NCBI RefSeq assembly: GCF_040543805.1
Contig: NZ_JBEUMS010000007.1
Location: 62,001-126,000, forward strand
Reading direction: 5' to 3'
Source: Arcicella rosea
Lineage (GTDB): Bacteria > Bacteroidota > Bacteroidia > Cytophagales > Spirosomataceae
Length of the DNA stretch: 64,000 bases
The notes under the pieces were generated by a model. That model had not been told where the DNA came from. It searched no databases and saw nothing but the letters and a program-made list of their open reading frames with translations. Both the position numbers and the translations under genes were made by a program. Each line of letters starts with the position of its first letter. Position 1 is the stretch's first letter. Positions 25,818-34,637 of the stretch are shown here, one piece after another.

Positions 25818-27102
25818 CATGATTTTTGGTGGCATAGCCACTAGAAGAATCGCACAATTGCGTTGGATTCTTCCTACTTCATTATTAATGGCAATTATAT
25901 TATCCATTAATATCAATGCTTTTAGCCAGACCAATCAACTTGAAACTGATAAAGGAATGCAAAATTCTGTAGCATCCTATGATTCAGATGTGCGTCAGGC
26001 AATTTTATTGGCTAGTCAGTACCCTCAAACGCTTTCTCAATTACAGCAAGAGAAAAATCAAACACAAGCTTCTTTTCAAGGACTCATCAGTGATTTCAGT
26101 CAGAAAAAGCAAGGCTGGTTTTATGAGCTTACTCGTTTTCCTGAATTAGCGCATACTTTAGCTACTTTGCCTTCTGGACAAAGCAGAGATGACATCAAAA
26201 AACTATTACCTAATAATGACGAAAACCTAGAAACTGCCGCTTGGCGTTTGTATCGTCATCATAAAGAGGATTTAATTGAAGCTGATAAATTAAATCTTCA
26301 AGCCCAAGAAAGTTTCAATAAAGCGATTCAAAATTTGGATAATCCAACCCAAGATGCTTTCAAAAAACTGTCTCAATATCCAGATGTATTGGCTTTATTG
26401 ACAGATAATCTTGATTTGACGACTAAATTAGGGCAACAATATCTAGCTGACAAAGAAGGTTTGACAAGCCAATTGGCAAGTTTGCACGATAGTTTGATGA
26501 TACAAAATCAAGCGCAAATGGCAGCTTATAAAAAAGAATTGGAAAACAATCCTCAAGCAAAGCAAGAGTTGAATCAAGCTGCGAAAGATTTTGCAAGAAG
26601 TAACGGCTATATTTTACCAAACGGACAAGTAGTTTATAATGGTAATTATGGCTATGCTAATCCATATTCTTATTGGTTTGGTTATCCATATTGGTATGGT
26701 TCAGCACTTTGGTATCCGGGTGCTTATTGGGGAAGTTTCGGTTTGTCTTATGGTTTTGGCGGGTTTGGGTTTAGTGCTTTTCCTGCCTATGGTTTTTCTA
26801 ATTGGTTTTATAATGGAGGATATTACATGAACTATCCATATTTATATAACCATTTTGGAAATTATTATCGTAACGTAATCGTTCGCCAGCCACGATATGT
26901 GAATAATGGGATGGTTGCTGGCTCACGTAATTATTATGATGCTTATAGAAGCAATGGGAATTATAACCGTGGTAATCAAAACTACCGACAAAGTAATAAT
27001 TCTTACAATAGTTTTCAGAACAGAAGCTATAGCGGAGGAAATAGAAGTAGTTTTGGAGGTGGTGGTGGAAGAAGTTTTAGTGGCGGTGGACGTCGTCGCT
27101 AA
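25807..27102 (+). CDS. Secreted protein with helical N-terminus and Gly/Tyr/Asn-rich tail (DUF3300-like)
   Basis: 431 residues. A hydrophobic segment ('ILPTSLLMAIILSININAFSQ', split near 20-40) is a signal peptide or anchor. Residues about 50-265 are charged and helical, with 'SYDSDVRQAILLASQYPQTL' echoed later by 'LSQYPDVLALL', reminiscent of DUF3300 proteins. From about 275 to the end the sequence is rich in Tyr, Gly, Trp, Asn and Ser, ending in runs of glycine and 'FSGGGRRR'. Such tails are typical of surface or cell-envelope proteins of unknown role. The family call is tentative. It is followed by a strong terminator at 27108. Confidence 0.7.
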   Translation: MKTNMIFGGIATRRIAQLRWILPTSLLMAIILSININAFSQTNQLETDKGMQNSVASYDSDVRQAILLASQYPQTLSQLQQEKNQTQASFQGLISDFSQKKQGWFYELTRFPELAHTLATLPSGQSRDDIKKLLPNNDENLETAAWRLYRHHKEDLIEADKLNLQAQESFNKAIQNLDNPTQDAFKKLSQYPDVLALLTDNLDLTTKLGQQYLADKEGLTSQLASLHDSLMIQNQAQMAAYKKELENNPQAKQELNQAAKDFARSNGYILPNGQVVYNGNYGYANPYSYWFGYPYWYGSALWYPGAYWGSFGLSYGFGGFGFSAFPAYGFSNWFYNGGYYMNYPYLYNHFGNYYRNVIVRQPRYVNNGMVAGSRNYYDAYRSNGNYNRGNQNYRQSNNSYNSFQNRSYSGGNRSSFGGGGGRSFSGGGRRR

Positions 27103-27107
27103 AAACA

Positions 27108-27144
27108 AAAAAGGTGTTGCTGAATTCGGCAACACCTTTTTTGT
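27108..27144. terminator. Terminator between convergent genes
   Basis: AAAAAAGGTGTTGC-TGAATTC-GGCAACACCTTTTTT is a symmetric hairpin serving the secreted-protein gene and the sialidase-like gene. Confidence 0.88.
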
Positions 27145-27151
27145 TGAAACA

Positions 27152-28180
27152 CTATTGATTGATTTTTAAAACGATATGTTTAATGTTTTTTCGATTAGCC
27201 GTATAAGTAATATGTACCAATCCGTCTGTACTTTGAATAATGGCTGGATAACTAAACTCGCCTTCTTTTTCATCTTCTAAAGTATAAACATCTTGCCAAT
27301 CTGTACCATTTTTTGAAATAGCTACATTTAATTTATAGCGACCATTAAACCAATCTGCTCCTTTTTTGAGTGGATTATACACTAATACTTGTAAACCATT
27401 TTTAAGAGTAGTCGCATCTGTTCCAGAATTGGGATTGGGCAAATTTGTAAGCGTTAATGGAGACCAAGTATTTCCATTGTCGCTCGACCAAGTTTGTACA
27501 ATTGCATTTTGTCTTGAACGACAAAGTAACTGTAATTTATTACCTGAATACTGTAAAATACTGGGCTGAATTACACCAAAAGTATCGCAAGCAATGTTGA
27601 TTTTTTGGAAGGTCTTAGCATTTTTATCTGATTTCTCAAGATGAATATTCCATAGTTTTTCGTCCAAACTTTCAGTACTCGAAGGATATAAAATTTCTCC
27701 GTTGGCTAACTGAAAAGGTTTGTTTTTGATAGGGCCCAATATTCCGTCAGGTAATTTTTCTGCTTTAGTCCAATGTTTGCCATTGTCGTCAGAAGTCATT
27801 TTCATTCCCCACCATTCTCTTGGATTTTTGCCTACTTTATAAAAAAGTAAAAGTTTACCTGCTTTGGTTTTGAACAAAACTGGATTCCAACAAGGATATC
27901 TCAGCGTATCGTTGATTACTCCGTCGGCTATTTGTTTGGCTTCGCTCCATTTGCCTTTTTCGTTGGTAGCAATCCAAATTCCAACATCTGGGCTACTTTC
28001 ATACTTACCGCCAAACCATGAAGCCATGAATGTATTTTTAGATAATTCAACAATCGTGGAAGCATGGCAAGCAGGAGTAGGAGGAACAGCAAAGATATAT
28101 TCAGCCTTCACCAATGTAGCTTTCGGTTGCGAAAACACACTGAACGAAAAACACAGGAAAAGTAATGTGATTGATTTCAT
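27152..28180 (-). CDS. Secreted sialidase-like (BNR-repeat) exo-glycosidase
   Basis: 342 residues. Signal peptide at 1-17 ('LLFLCFSFSVFSQ'). The body is a six-bladed propeller pattern with Asp-box type repeats: 'SDDNGKHW' (near 128), 'SSDNGNTW' (near 233) and 'SKNGTDW' (near 294). 'HASTIVEL' and 'ASWFGGKYE' at the start of the propeller are typical of the sialidase-like BNR_2 group. Members cleave sialic acids or related terminal sugars, but some have become rhamnosyl-uronate lyases, so the exact activity is open. It lies just upstream of two fucosidase genes on the opposite end of a 336-bp gap, same strand, suggesting use of decorated glycans. Confidence 0.82.
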   Translation of the reverse strand: MKSITLLFLCFSFSVFSQPKATLVKAEYIFAVPPTPACHASTIVELSKNTFMASWFGGKYESSPDVGIWIATNEKGKWSEAKQIADGVINDTLRYPCWNPVLFKTKAGKLLLFYKVGKNPREWWGMKMTSDDNGKHWTKAEKLPDGILGPIKNKPFQLANGEILYPSSTESLDEKLWNIHLEKSDKNAKTFQKINIACDTFGVIQPSILQYSGNKLQLLCRSRQNAIVQTWSSDNGNTWSPLTLTNLPNPNSGTDATTLKNGLQVLVYNPLKKGADWFNGRYKLNVAISKNGTDWQDVYTLEDEKEGEFSYPAIIQSTDGLVHITYTANRKNIKHIVLKINQ

Positions 28181-28240
28181 TTAATTGTGAGTGAGTGAAT
28201 GAGTAATTTTTTATCTGACTCCTGGACAATTTTATAAAAG

Positions 28241-28336
28241 ACACAGAGGAACACTGAGAATACACAGAGTTTCACGGAGAAACATTGTAACAAAATCCTC
28301 TGTGAAACTCACTAAAAGCTCTGCTAAACTCTGTGT
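28241..28336. repeat. Short-word hairpin (CACAGAG type)
   Basis: The left arm has ACACAGAGG, ACACAGAGTTTCACGGAG words. The right arm has CCTCTGTGAAACTC and AAACTCTGTGT words complementary to it. This is the same architecture as the leu-gap hairpins but with different words. Confidence 0.65.
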
Positions 28337-28387
28337 AATAAACTTATACACGAAACATTATTTTTAAAACCTAAAATCAATCGTAAA

Positions 28388-28425
28388 AAAACGACTGATT
28401 GTTTAAAAACCAGTCGTTTGCTATT
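28388..28425 (-). terminator. Hairpin downstream of the fucosidase genes
   Basis: AAACGACTG-attgtttaaaaac-CAGTCGTTT with a short T-rich tail on the + side. It is a terminator candidate for the minus-strand fucosidase transcript. Confidence 0.6.
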
Positions 28426-28432
28426 TTTCAGG

Positions 28433-28517
28433 AAGCTAAAAGCTTTGAGCAATGAGTCGTGAGCAATTCTTATTGACAATTAAAAAGCTCAAGGCTCATT
28501 GCTGATAGCTCACAGCT
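28433..28517. repeat. Short-word hairpin at the fucosidase 3' end
   Basis: AAGCTAAAAGCTTTGAGCAATGAG-type words at left pair with GCTCAAGGCTCATTGC and AGCTCACAGCTT at right. The word set is the same as at 9720-9903 and 20291-20332. Confidence 0.65.
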
Positions 28518-30013
28518 TAATAAACCGCCACATTAGAAATCACAGGACAAGCCTTTGCATCTTTGATGTTGATTCTTACTTTGCTGGTTTCAACGCCATC
28601 TAATTTCAAGATTCTCTTATAGCCAATCGTTGTCGCAGAGGCAACTTCTTGCCAAGCGTTATTTTTCCAAACTTCTACGTTAAAGCTTTTTACTCTTTGT
28701 CCGAGTTTGATGTATTCTTGCAAGAGTACATATTTTACAGCTTTATTTCCTCCTAAATTAATTTCTAAACTACCAGATTTATGTTCGTCGTCGGTTGTCC
28801 AGTAGGTTTCTTTATTGCCATCAACCACGTTTTTTGCTGAAAACAGAGGAGCATTTCCACGTACTGCACTTGCTTTTACAGAAGCTTTCAAGGCTAAATT
28901 AGTTTGAAATTCTTTGTCTAATAAAGCTTTAAAACCTTTCAAGGCTTTTACATCATTTTCATGGAAAAGTCCACGGCGGTCTGGTGGAATGTTCAACAAT
29001 AAATTTGAACCTCTACCCACTGAAGAAAGATAAATTTCAAATAATCTTTCAGCAGATTTTACTTTGTCGTCTTCTTTAGCATGATAAAACCAACCCGGAC
29101 GAATAGAAACATCAATTTCACTCGGAATCCAAGTTGTACCGTTTTCTGAACCTGTGTTCAACAATTGTTCAATGCCAGCTTTTCCTGCGTACAAAGTATC
29201 AGGCGTAATATTATTCCAATTGGTTTCGCCTGCAATACCTTTCTCGTTGCCGCACCAACGTATTTCTGGTCCAGCATCGCTAAAAAAGATAACATCAGGC
29301 TGCATTTTTCTAACCATCGGAATGGTATTTTGCCAATCGTAATAGGTTTTTCCGTCGATTTTGCGTGCTTCTCTTGCTCCGCCATAATAGCCAGTTCCAC
29401 CGTTTGCACCATCAAACCATAATTCAAAAACAGGTTTGTAAGTACTGAATAATTCCTGCAATTGATTTCTATAATAAGTAATGTATTCTGGTTTACCATA
29501 ATCAGCATGGTTTCTATCCCACGGAGATAAGTAAACGCCAAATTTTACGCCGAATTTCTTACAAGCCTCTGCCGTTTCTTTTACTACATCGCCTTTTCCA
29601 CCTTTGTAAGGACTGTTTTTGATAGAATGCTCTGTGAATTTACTTGGCCAAAGCGTAAAACCATCGTGGTGTTTACAAGTAAGAATCGCTCCTTTAAAGC
29701 CTGTTTCTTTCAAAGTACTTATCCATTGGTTTGCATCCAAAGCCGTTGGATTAAATATCGCTGGACTTTCGTCTCCATTTCCCCATTCCAAATCTGTAAA
29801 AGTGTTGGTTGTAAAATGGATAAAGGCATTGGTTTCCATTTCCTGATAGGCCAATTGGTCTTTTGTAGGAATTGGATACACTGGTTTTGGAGCTGAAACC
29901 GTTTTTTTACTTGTTTTCTTTACGATTGGCTCTCTTAACTTTGGAAAAGTGGAAGCGTGGTTTTGCTGAGAAAATAGTAAAAAAGGAATTGATAAAATCA
30001 GAGCATTTTTCAT
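28517..30013 (-). CDS. Secreted alpha-L-fucosidase, GH29, with C-terminal F5/8-type domain
   Basis: 498 residues. A signal peptide (about 1-20), a GH29 barrel (about 50-370) and a C-terminal beta-sandwich of the coagulation-factor 5/8 type (about 385-498, with 'NVVDGNKETYWTTDDEHKSG' near its start). In the barrel, 'TCKHHDGFTLWPSKFTEHSI' supplies the substrate-binding histidines and the nucleophile is the Asp of 'ELWFDGANGG' (near 201). The sequence resembles the GH29-B group, which favours alpha-1,3/1,4-linked fucose on branched glycans. It releases L-fucose outside the cytoplasm. Only 7 bp separate it from the upstream GH29 gene, so they form one operon. Confidence 0.93.
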   Translation of the reverse strand: MKNALILSIPFLLFSQQNHASTFPKLREPIVKKTSKKTVSAPKPVYPIPTKDQLAYQEMETNAFIHFTTNTFTDLEWGNGDESPAIFNPTALDANQWISTLKETGFKGAILTCKHHDGFTLWPSKFTEHSIKNSPYKGGKGDVVKETAEACKKFGVKFGVYLSPWDRNHADYGKPEYITYYRNQLQELFSTYKPVFELWFDGANGGTGYYGGAREARKIDGKTYYDWQNTIPMVRKMQPDVIFFSDAGPEIRWCGNEKGIAGETNWNNITPDTLYAGKAGIEQLLNTGSENGTTWIPSEIDVSIRPGWFYHAKEDDKVKSAERLFEIYLSSVGRGSNLLLNIPPDRRGLFHENDVKALKGFKALLDKEFQTNLALKASVKASAVRGNAPLFSAKNVVDGNKETYWTTDDEHKSGSLEINLGGNKAVKYVLLQEYIKLGQRVKSFNVEVWKNNAWQEVASATTIGYKRILKLDGVETSKVRINIKDAKACPVISNVAVY

Positions 30014-30020
30014 GATATAA

Positions 30021-31448
30021 TTAGTATTTAAAAGCCAAACTTGGATAATTTTTATACTTTTTCAAGAAAGAAACGGGTAAAGTAACAGTTACTTTATCGC
30101 CTTCGGCTTTCCATTTTACGGCTACTTTTTCGCTTAATAAAATTACTTTTGCTCCTTTAGCAGGCACATTGCCTGTCCAAGTAATGGTTGAACCAATAAC
30201 TTGGTCTTCTGACAATCTTACTAAAGCATAGATTGAATTATCTTTTCCTTTGGTGAAAAATGTTTCACCATCTCTGTAAATATCTGTAGTTCTGGTATTG
30301 TAAATGGCTTCCCCGTTGGCATTCAACCAAGTACCAATTTCTTTCAAACGAGCAACTTGGATGTCGTTCAAAGTACCGTCTGCTCCTGGGCCAACACCCA
30401 ATAATAAGCTTCCGCCTTTGGCAACTACTTCAATCAAAGAGTGAATTACTTTAGTTGCTGATTTAAAATTATCATTCGGTACATAACCCCAAGCACCGCC
30501 TAAAGTAATACAACTTTCCCAAGGAGTGTCTGATTTGGTTGCAGGAATACTTTGTTCTGGTGTTCTATAATTTTCAAATTCTCCATGAACAGTTCTATCA
30601 ACCACTAATAAACCGGGCTGATTTTTACGAGCCATTGAAGCAATTTTTGGCATATCAATTTCTTGACTGAAAGCTGGAATAGCCGCTCCCCAAGCTCTTA
30701 CTTCATCCGTTACAGTTTCTAAAGGACGTACCCAACCGCCATCAAGCCAAAGAATATCCATTTTTCCGTAACCAGTCATCAATTCTTGAATTTGGTTGTA
30801 AGAAAACTCTTTGAATTTGTTCCAACGCCAAGGATTTTTACGAATATCATAATTGGCATTGCGGTCTGGCGTTGCATAACGATTCCACCAGAAGTATTCT
30901 GAATGCCAATCTGGTTTCGAGAAGTACGCACCAATCATAAAATTCTGTTTTCTGAAAGCTTCAAAAACATATTTGGCTACGTCTGCTTTTGGATTTTGTG
31001 CAAAAGGCCCGTTTGAAATCTTAAAGTCAGAGTATTTTGTATCAAACATTGAAAAACCATCGTGGTGTTTTGTCGTAAAAACCACATATTTCATACCTGC
31101 ATCTTTGGCAGCACCTGCCCATTGGTCAGGGTTGAAATTGGTTGGATTAAACTTCTTGTTCAAACCCCAATACCATTTTTTATAGTCATCATACGTTTGA
31201 GTACTGTCACGACTAATCCAGTCTTCAGAACATAATTCCCAAGATTCAATAATGCCCGGTACGGCATACAAACCCCAGTGAATAATCATTCCGAATTTTT
31301 GGTCACGCCAAGTTTCTAATTTTTCTCTCACCAATGGGTCTGTTGGATATTGGTACTCAGTGGAGGCTTGATGAATATTTCCTTGCGCTGATGTTTGGAA
31401 ATGAATGGAAAAAGAAAGACTAAGTAAAATACTTATTTTTTTTAACAT
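30021..31448 (-). CDS. Secreted alpha-L-fucosidase, GH29
   Basis: 475 residues with a signal peptide (about 1-21). The GH29 barrel starts 'WRDQKFGMIIHWGLYAVPG' (about 48-66), followed by 'FTTKHHDGFSMFDTKYSDF' (about 123-141), the nucleophile Asp in 'DILWLDGGW' (near 235), and a short C-terminal beta-sandwich with no extra carbohydrate-binding domain. It differs enough from its neighbour that the two probably act on different fucosyl linkages. It is first gene of the two-gene fucosidase operon. No SusC/SusD pair, sulfatase or sensor gene is next to it, so this is not a typical full polysaccharide-utilization locus. Confidence 0.93.
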   Translation of the reverse strand: MLKKISILLSLSFSIHFQTSAQGNIHQASTEYQYPTDPLVREKLETWRDQKFGMIIHWGLYAVPGIIESWELCSEDWISRDSTQTYDDYKKWYWGLNKKFNPTNFNPDQWAGAAKDAGMKYVVFTTKHHDGFSMFDTKYSDFKISNGPFAQNPKADVAKYVFEAFRKQNFMIGAYFSKPDWHSEYFWWNRYATPDRNANYDIRKNPWRWNKFKEFSYNQIQELMTGYGKMDILWLDGGWVRPLETVTDEVRAWGAAIPAFSQEIDMPKIASMARKNQPGLLVVDRTVHGEFENYRTPEQSIPATKSDTPWESCITLGGAWGYVPNDNFKSATKVIHSLIEVVAKGGSLLLGVGPGADGTLNDIQVARLKEIGTWLNANGEAIYNTRTTDIYRDGETFFTKGKDNSIYALVRLSEDQVIGSTITWTGNVPAKGAKVILLSEKVAVKWKAEGDKVTVTLPVSFLKKYKNYPSLAFKY

Positions 31449-31737
31449 AACGATAGATTTTATAAAGGATAATAAGACAAAAGTTGTACTCGTATTTTGT
31501 CGTTAATCAATATACTATTTAACTAAAGAGTATTTGCTAATATTATACCTGTTTTGATTTACTAAATTACGAAAATATTTGATTTATTTTTAAAATCGGA
31601 AATATATTGCATTTTAAGTAAAAATAAATAAAGGTTTTGTCGTCTTGTTACCGCTTAATAATTATTTTGAACTTAGAACCATTGAAAATTTTATTTTAGT
31701 TAATTTTAGATACAATCTTAAAACTAACTATGACAAA

Positions 31738-32859
31738 ATGACACACACAGTCCAGCCCAAGGAAACACTTTACAGTATCTCAAAAAAATACGGAATTTCT
31801 GTAGATCAACTTACAGCATTGAATGGTTTAGTTTCAACTAATTTGTCTATCGGACAGGTTTTAGTGGTTGATTCATCTGATTCTTTTTCAGAGAACAATT
31901 CCTCAAATGATGAACCTTTTAATGCTGTCGCAGATTATGGAAACTCAGTTTTTCAACGCCGACAAGTATTTCAAGTACAGCAAGAAAACAAAGGTTCTTA
32001 CAATACTTATGTAATCAGTTTTCCTAGCCCAGATGGATTTATGCACACTGGAACCATGCGTGATGTATATCCTTCGCCCAATCAAGTAAATCCGAGAGGA
32101 GTAAGTTATGCAGGAAAATCTAGCTTTGATGAAAATAAAAACATGTTTCTGGATATTTGTCAAGAACCTTTTTATGCAGATATTCTGAAATATATTTCTA
32201 AAAATGAAGGCTGTTTTGATGCCGTCAATAGTTATGACAAAGCCATTTTTTCATTTGGTTTTATTCAGTTTACAGGTGCAGTGGCTAGTGGTTCGATGCT
32301 TACCAGAGTATTAGCACGATTGAAAGAAAGAGACGAAGACGTTTTTAATGAATGTTTCTCGCAATATGGAATGGACATTCAAAGTTTCGGAACGCCAATT
32401 TTTCAAGTAGAAACCAATGGCGGTACGAAAGAAGGCGATGCAGCATATTTAGAAGTAGCCAACGATTTAAGATTGACAGGCGCATTTATTGCCAGTGCTT
32501 TCAGACCAACGATGATTTGCGTACAAGTAGAAATTGCTTTAGAAGAATATGTTTTCAAAGCAGTTTCATCTTCGGTAATGATTTCAATTTTTGGGAATGC
32601 TTATTCTTTAAATCAAATTATGAGTACTGAAGGCGGAATTGCTTTCAGAGTAGATTTAGCTGTAAATCGTGGTCTGAGCGGTTCTTTAGCAGTATTAAAA
32701 AAGGCGATTGAACAAGTTTTATCGGAATCTGGAAGTTCAGATATTTCAAATTTAGACGAAAGAAATATCGTTGAAAAAGTAGCAATGAACGACGTAGAAG
32801 CATGGAAAAAGCAAAGAGTATTGAAAATTTTGGATAGTGGATTTAGTTTTGAGAAGTAG
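31738..32859 (+). CDS. LysM-domain protein with a lysozyme-like C-terminal region
   Basis: 373 residues from the ATG at 31738. Residues 2-46 are a LysM domain ('HTVQPKETLYSISKKYGI' to 'LSIGQVLVV'), a peptidoglycan/chitin-binding module. After a Ser/Asn-rich linker there is a segment 'ISKNEGCFDAVNSYDKAIFS' followed by 'FGFIQFTGA' (about 163-192), which looks like the catalytic-Glu region of lysozyme- or chitosanase-like enzymes, and then a mostly helical C-terminus. Cell-wall hydrolysis is possible but not proven. There is no signal peptide, so export, if any, uses another route or the protein acts inside the cell. Its right neighbour is convergent umuC. Confidence 0.75.
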   Translation: MTHTVQPKETLYSISKKYGISVDQLTALNGLVSTNLSIGQVLVVDSSDSFSENNSSNDEPFNAVADYGNSVFQRRQVFQVQQENKGSYNTYVISFPSPDGFMHTGTMRDVYPSPNQVNPRGVSYAGKSSFDENKNMFLDICQEPFYADILKYISKNEGCFDAVNSYDKAIFSFGFIQFTGAVASGSMLTRVLARLKERDEDVFNECFSQYGMDIQSFGTPIFQVETNGGTKEGDAAYLEVANDLRLTGAFIASAFRPTMICVQVEIALEEYVFKAVSSSVMISIFGNAYSLNQIMSTEGGIAFRVDLAVNRGLSGSLAVLKKAIEQVLSESGSSDISNLDERNIVEKVAMNDVEAWKKQRVLKILDSGFSFEK

Positions 32860-32900
32860 ATGACTGCTAAAGAAAAATGATTTATGCAAAGCAAGAGAAA

Positions 32901-34172
32901 TTAAAAATCTAAAGCCTTTACTTTAATTGCATCGGTAATTTTGGTGGTGTACTTGGGTGATAATTTCTCTTGTTTCATTTTCCAAGTACGTTTTAAATCT
33001 TGTGTAGCTAATTTTACTTTAATTGCGCCCATTTTTCTGTTAATGTTATCAACAGTTTCCATTAGCTTTTTGTGTTTTGGATTGCTGTTTTCAAAGAGAT
33101 TCATTTGTTGAGAGCCTTCCGGGCTAAAATCTGTTAGAATTACTCCAGCTTTTTTATATTCAAAACCTTTTTTGAAAATCTTATCTAAGGCTTCTGTCGC
33201 AAATTTAGCTAATTCAATGTTGGAATTCGTTGGAAACGGTAGTGCAAGAAAATGACTTCTGTTGTATTGTGCTAATTCTTTTCTATGGCTGTTGGTACGA
33301 AGAAAAACTACAATCGCATTGCAACAAGCTTTTTGTTTTCTTAATTTCTCCGCACAGCTTACTGTAAAAGTGACTATTCTTTCTTTGATAAGTTCGTAGT
33401 CTTTATAATTGGTTTCAAAACTTCTGGTGGTTGCGATGTTCCTTTTGTCAGCTACTTCGTCGAGGTCTAAACAATTTATTCCTTGTAATTCTTTGTATAA
33501 ACGAAGTCCAACAACTCCCATTTCTTTTTTTACCCATTCTTCTTTACAATTTACAAAATCAAAAGCAGTTTGTATTTCTACAGCTTTCAAACGTTTTGCA
33601 AGTTTGTAACCAATTCCCCAAACAGCTTCTATCGCCAACCATTTTAAGGCTTTAATACGTTTTTCATCTGTATCAATTACATAAACGTTGCCTGTTTTTT
33701 CAGAGAATTTTTTAGCAATATTATTCGCTACTTTTGAAAGGGCTTTGGTAGGAGCAATGCCAACACTGATAGGAATTCCTGTACCTTTGGTTACTCTGTA
33801 ACGAATCTGTTTGCCATATTCCTGTAAATCGAAATATTTTTCAAAGCCTTCAAATTTTAGAAAAGCTTCGTCGATACTGTAAATCTCGATGTCAGGTGTA
33901 AACTCTGCAAGTAGATTCATTACACGGTTACTCATATCTCCATAAAGTGCATAATTGGAAGAAAGGACATGAATCTTCTTTTTCTCGAAAAAATCTTGGA
34001 ATTTATAAGCTGGTGCACCCATTGGCACTCCTGCATTTTTGGCTTCGTTACTTCTGGAAATCACACAACCATCATTGTTCGAAAGTATAGCAATAGGCTG
34101 GTTTCTCAGTTTAGGCTGAAAAACTCTTTCGCAGGATGCGTAAAAATTATTGCAATCAACTAAAGCAAACAT
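32901..34172 (-). CDS. umuC: Y-family DNA polymerase, UmuC-like (pol V)
   Basis: 423 residues, the length of UmuC. It starts 'MFALVDCNNFYASCERVFQP', with Asp6 as a metal ligand; the catalytic pair Asp101-Glu102 is in 'YSIDEAFL'. The C-terminal region contains 'GVILTDFSPEGSQQMNLFEN', including a beta-clamp-type QMNLF motif (near 370-375). It performs error-prone translesion synthesis on damaged DNA together with UmuD'. It is encoded 3 bp after umuD. I see no LexA-type box that I can identify, because Bacteroidetes SOS boxes are not well fixed. Confidence 0.96.
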   Translation of the reverse strand: MFALVDCNNFYASCERVFQPKLRNQPIAILSNNDGCVISRSNEAKNAGVPMGAPAYKFQDFFEKKKIHVLSSNYALYGDMSNRVMNLLAEFTPDIEIYSIDEAFLKFEGFEKYFDLQEYGKQIRYRVTKGTGIPISVGIAPTKALSKVANNIAKKFSEKTGNVYVIDTDEKRIKALKWLAIEAVWGIGYKLAKRLKAVEIQTAFDFVNCKEEWVKKEMGVVGLRLYKELQGINCLDLDEVADKRNIATTRSFETNYKDYELIKERIVTFTVSCAEKLRKQKACCNAIVVFLRTNSHRKELAQYNRSHFLALPFPTNSNIELAKFATEALDKIFKKGFEYKKAGVILTDFSPEGSQQMNLFENSNPKHKKLMETVDNINRKMGAIKVKLATQDLKRTWKMKQEKLSPKYTTKITDAIKVKALDF

Positions 34173-34175
34173 ATT

Positions 34176-34625
34176 TTAATGCTTTTGAATGGAAAAAGTA
34201 ACAATTCCCCAAATTTCAAAATCGTGATATTCTGTAATTTTTGTAGGCTTATAATTTTCGTTGGCAGGCATCAGCCAAATGCCGTCTTTGTCAACTTTCA
34301 AGCGTTTCAAAACAAATTCACCATTCAAAATGCAAACCGCAATTTTACCGTCTGATGGTTCAAGTGATTTATCTACAATTAGCAAATCTTTATCAGCAAT
34401 GCCAGCGTCTGTCATAGAAACGCCATCTGTAATAGCGATAAAAGTAGTAGAAGGATGTTTGATTAAATACTTATTGAGGTCGATAGTGGAATCTAAAAAA
34501 TCTGCTGCAGGCGAAGGGAAACCAGCACTGATGCCTCCTTCGATGAGCGGTAAAGCTAAAGAAGTTTCATTCGAAAGGGCATAAATTCTTAATTTACCTT
34601 TAGTATTAATGGCTTTTAGATTCAT
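34176..34625 (-). CDS. umuD: UmuD-like self-cleaving S24 peptidase
   Basis: 149 residues. The catalytic dyad is Ser70 (in 'DGVSM') and Lys107 (in 'EFVLKRL'), 37 residues apart exactly as Ser60/Lys97 in E. coli UmuD. The self-cleavage site is Ala34-Gly35 in 'ISAGFPSPAADF', against Cys-Gly in E. coli. RecA-stimulated cleavage gives UmuD', which partners UmuC. The N-terminal arm is about ten residues longer than in E. coli. It is first gene of the umuDC pair, 12 bp downstream of a GNAT gene, so all four minus-strand genes 35703-32901 may be one transcript. Confidence 0.94.
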   Translation of the reverse strand: MNLKAINTKGKLRIYALSNETSLALPLIEGGISAGFPSPAADFLDSTIDLNKYLIKHPSTTFIAITDGVSMTDAGIADKDLLIVDKSLEPSDGKIAVCILNGEFVLKRLKVDKDGIWLMPANENYKPTKITEYHDFEIWGIVTFSIQKH

Positions 34626-34637
34626 TGACTTGGCTTA

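Noticed and set aside
26906..27169. ORFs on both strands inside the 3' end of the secreted Gly-rich protein gene
   Set aside because: They are shadows of the biased GGN/AGN codons of the Gly/Ser-rich tail.
29158..29541. 127-codon minus-strand ORF inside the first fucosidase gene
   Set aside because: It overlaps, in a different frame, the conserved GH29 active-site region; its composition is not protein-like over its length.
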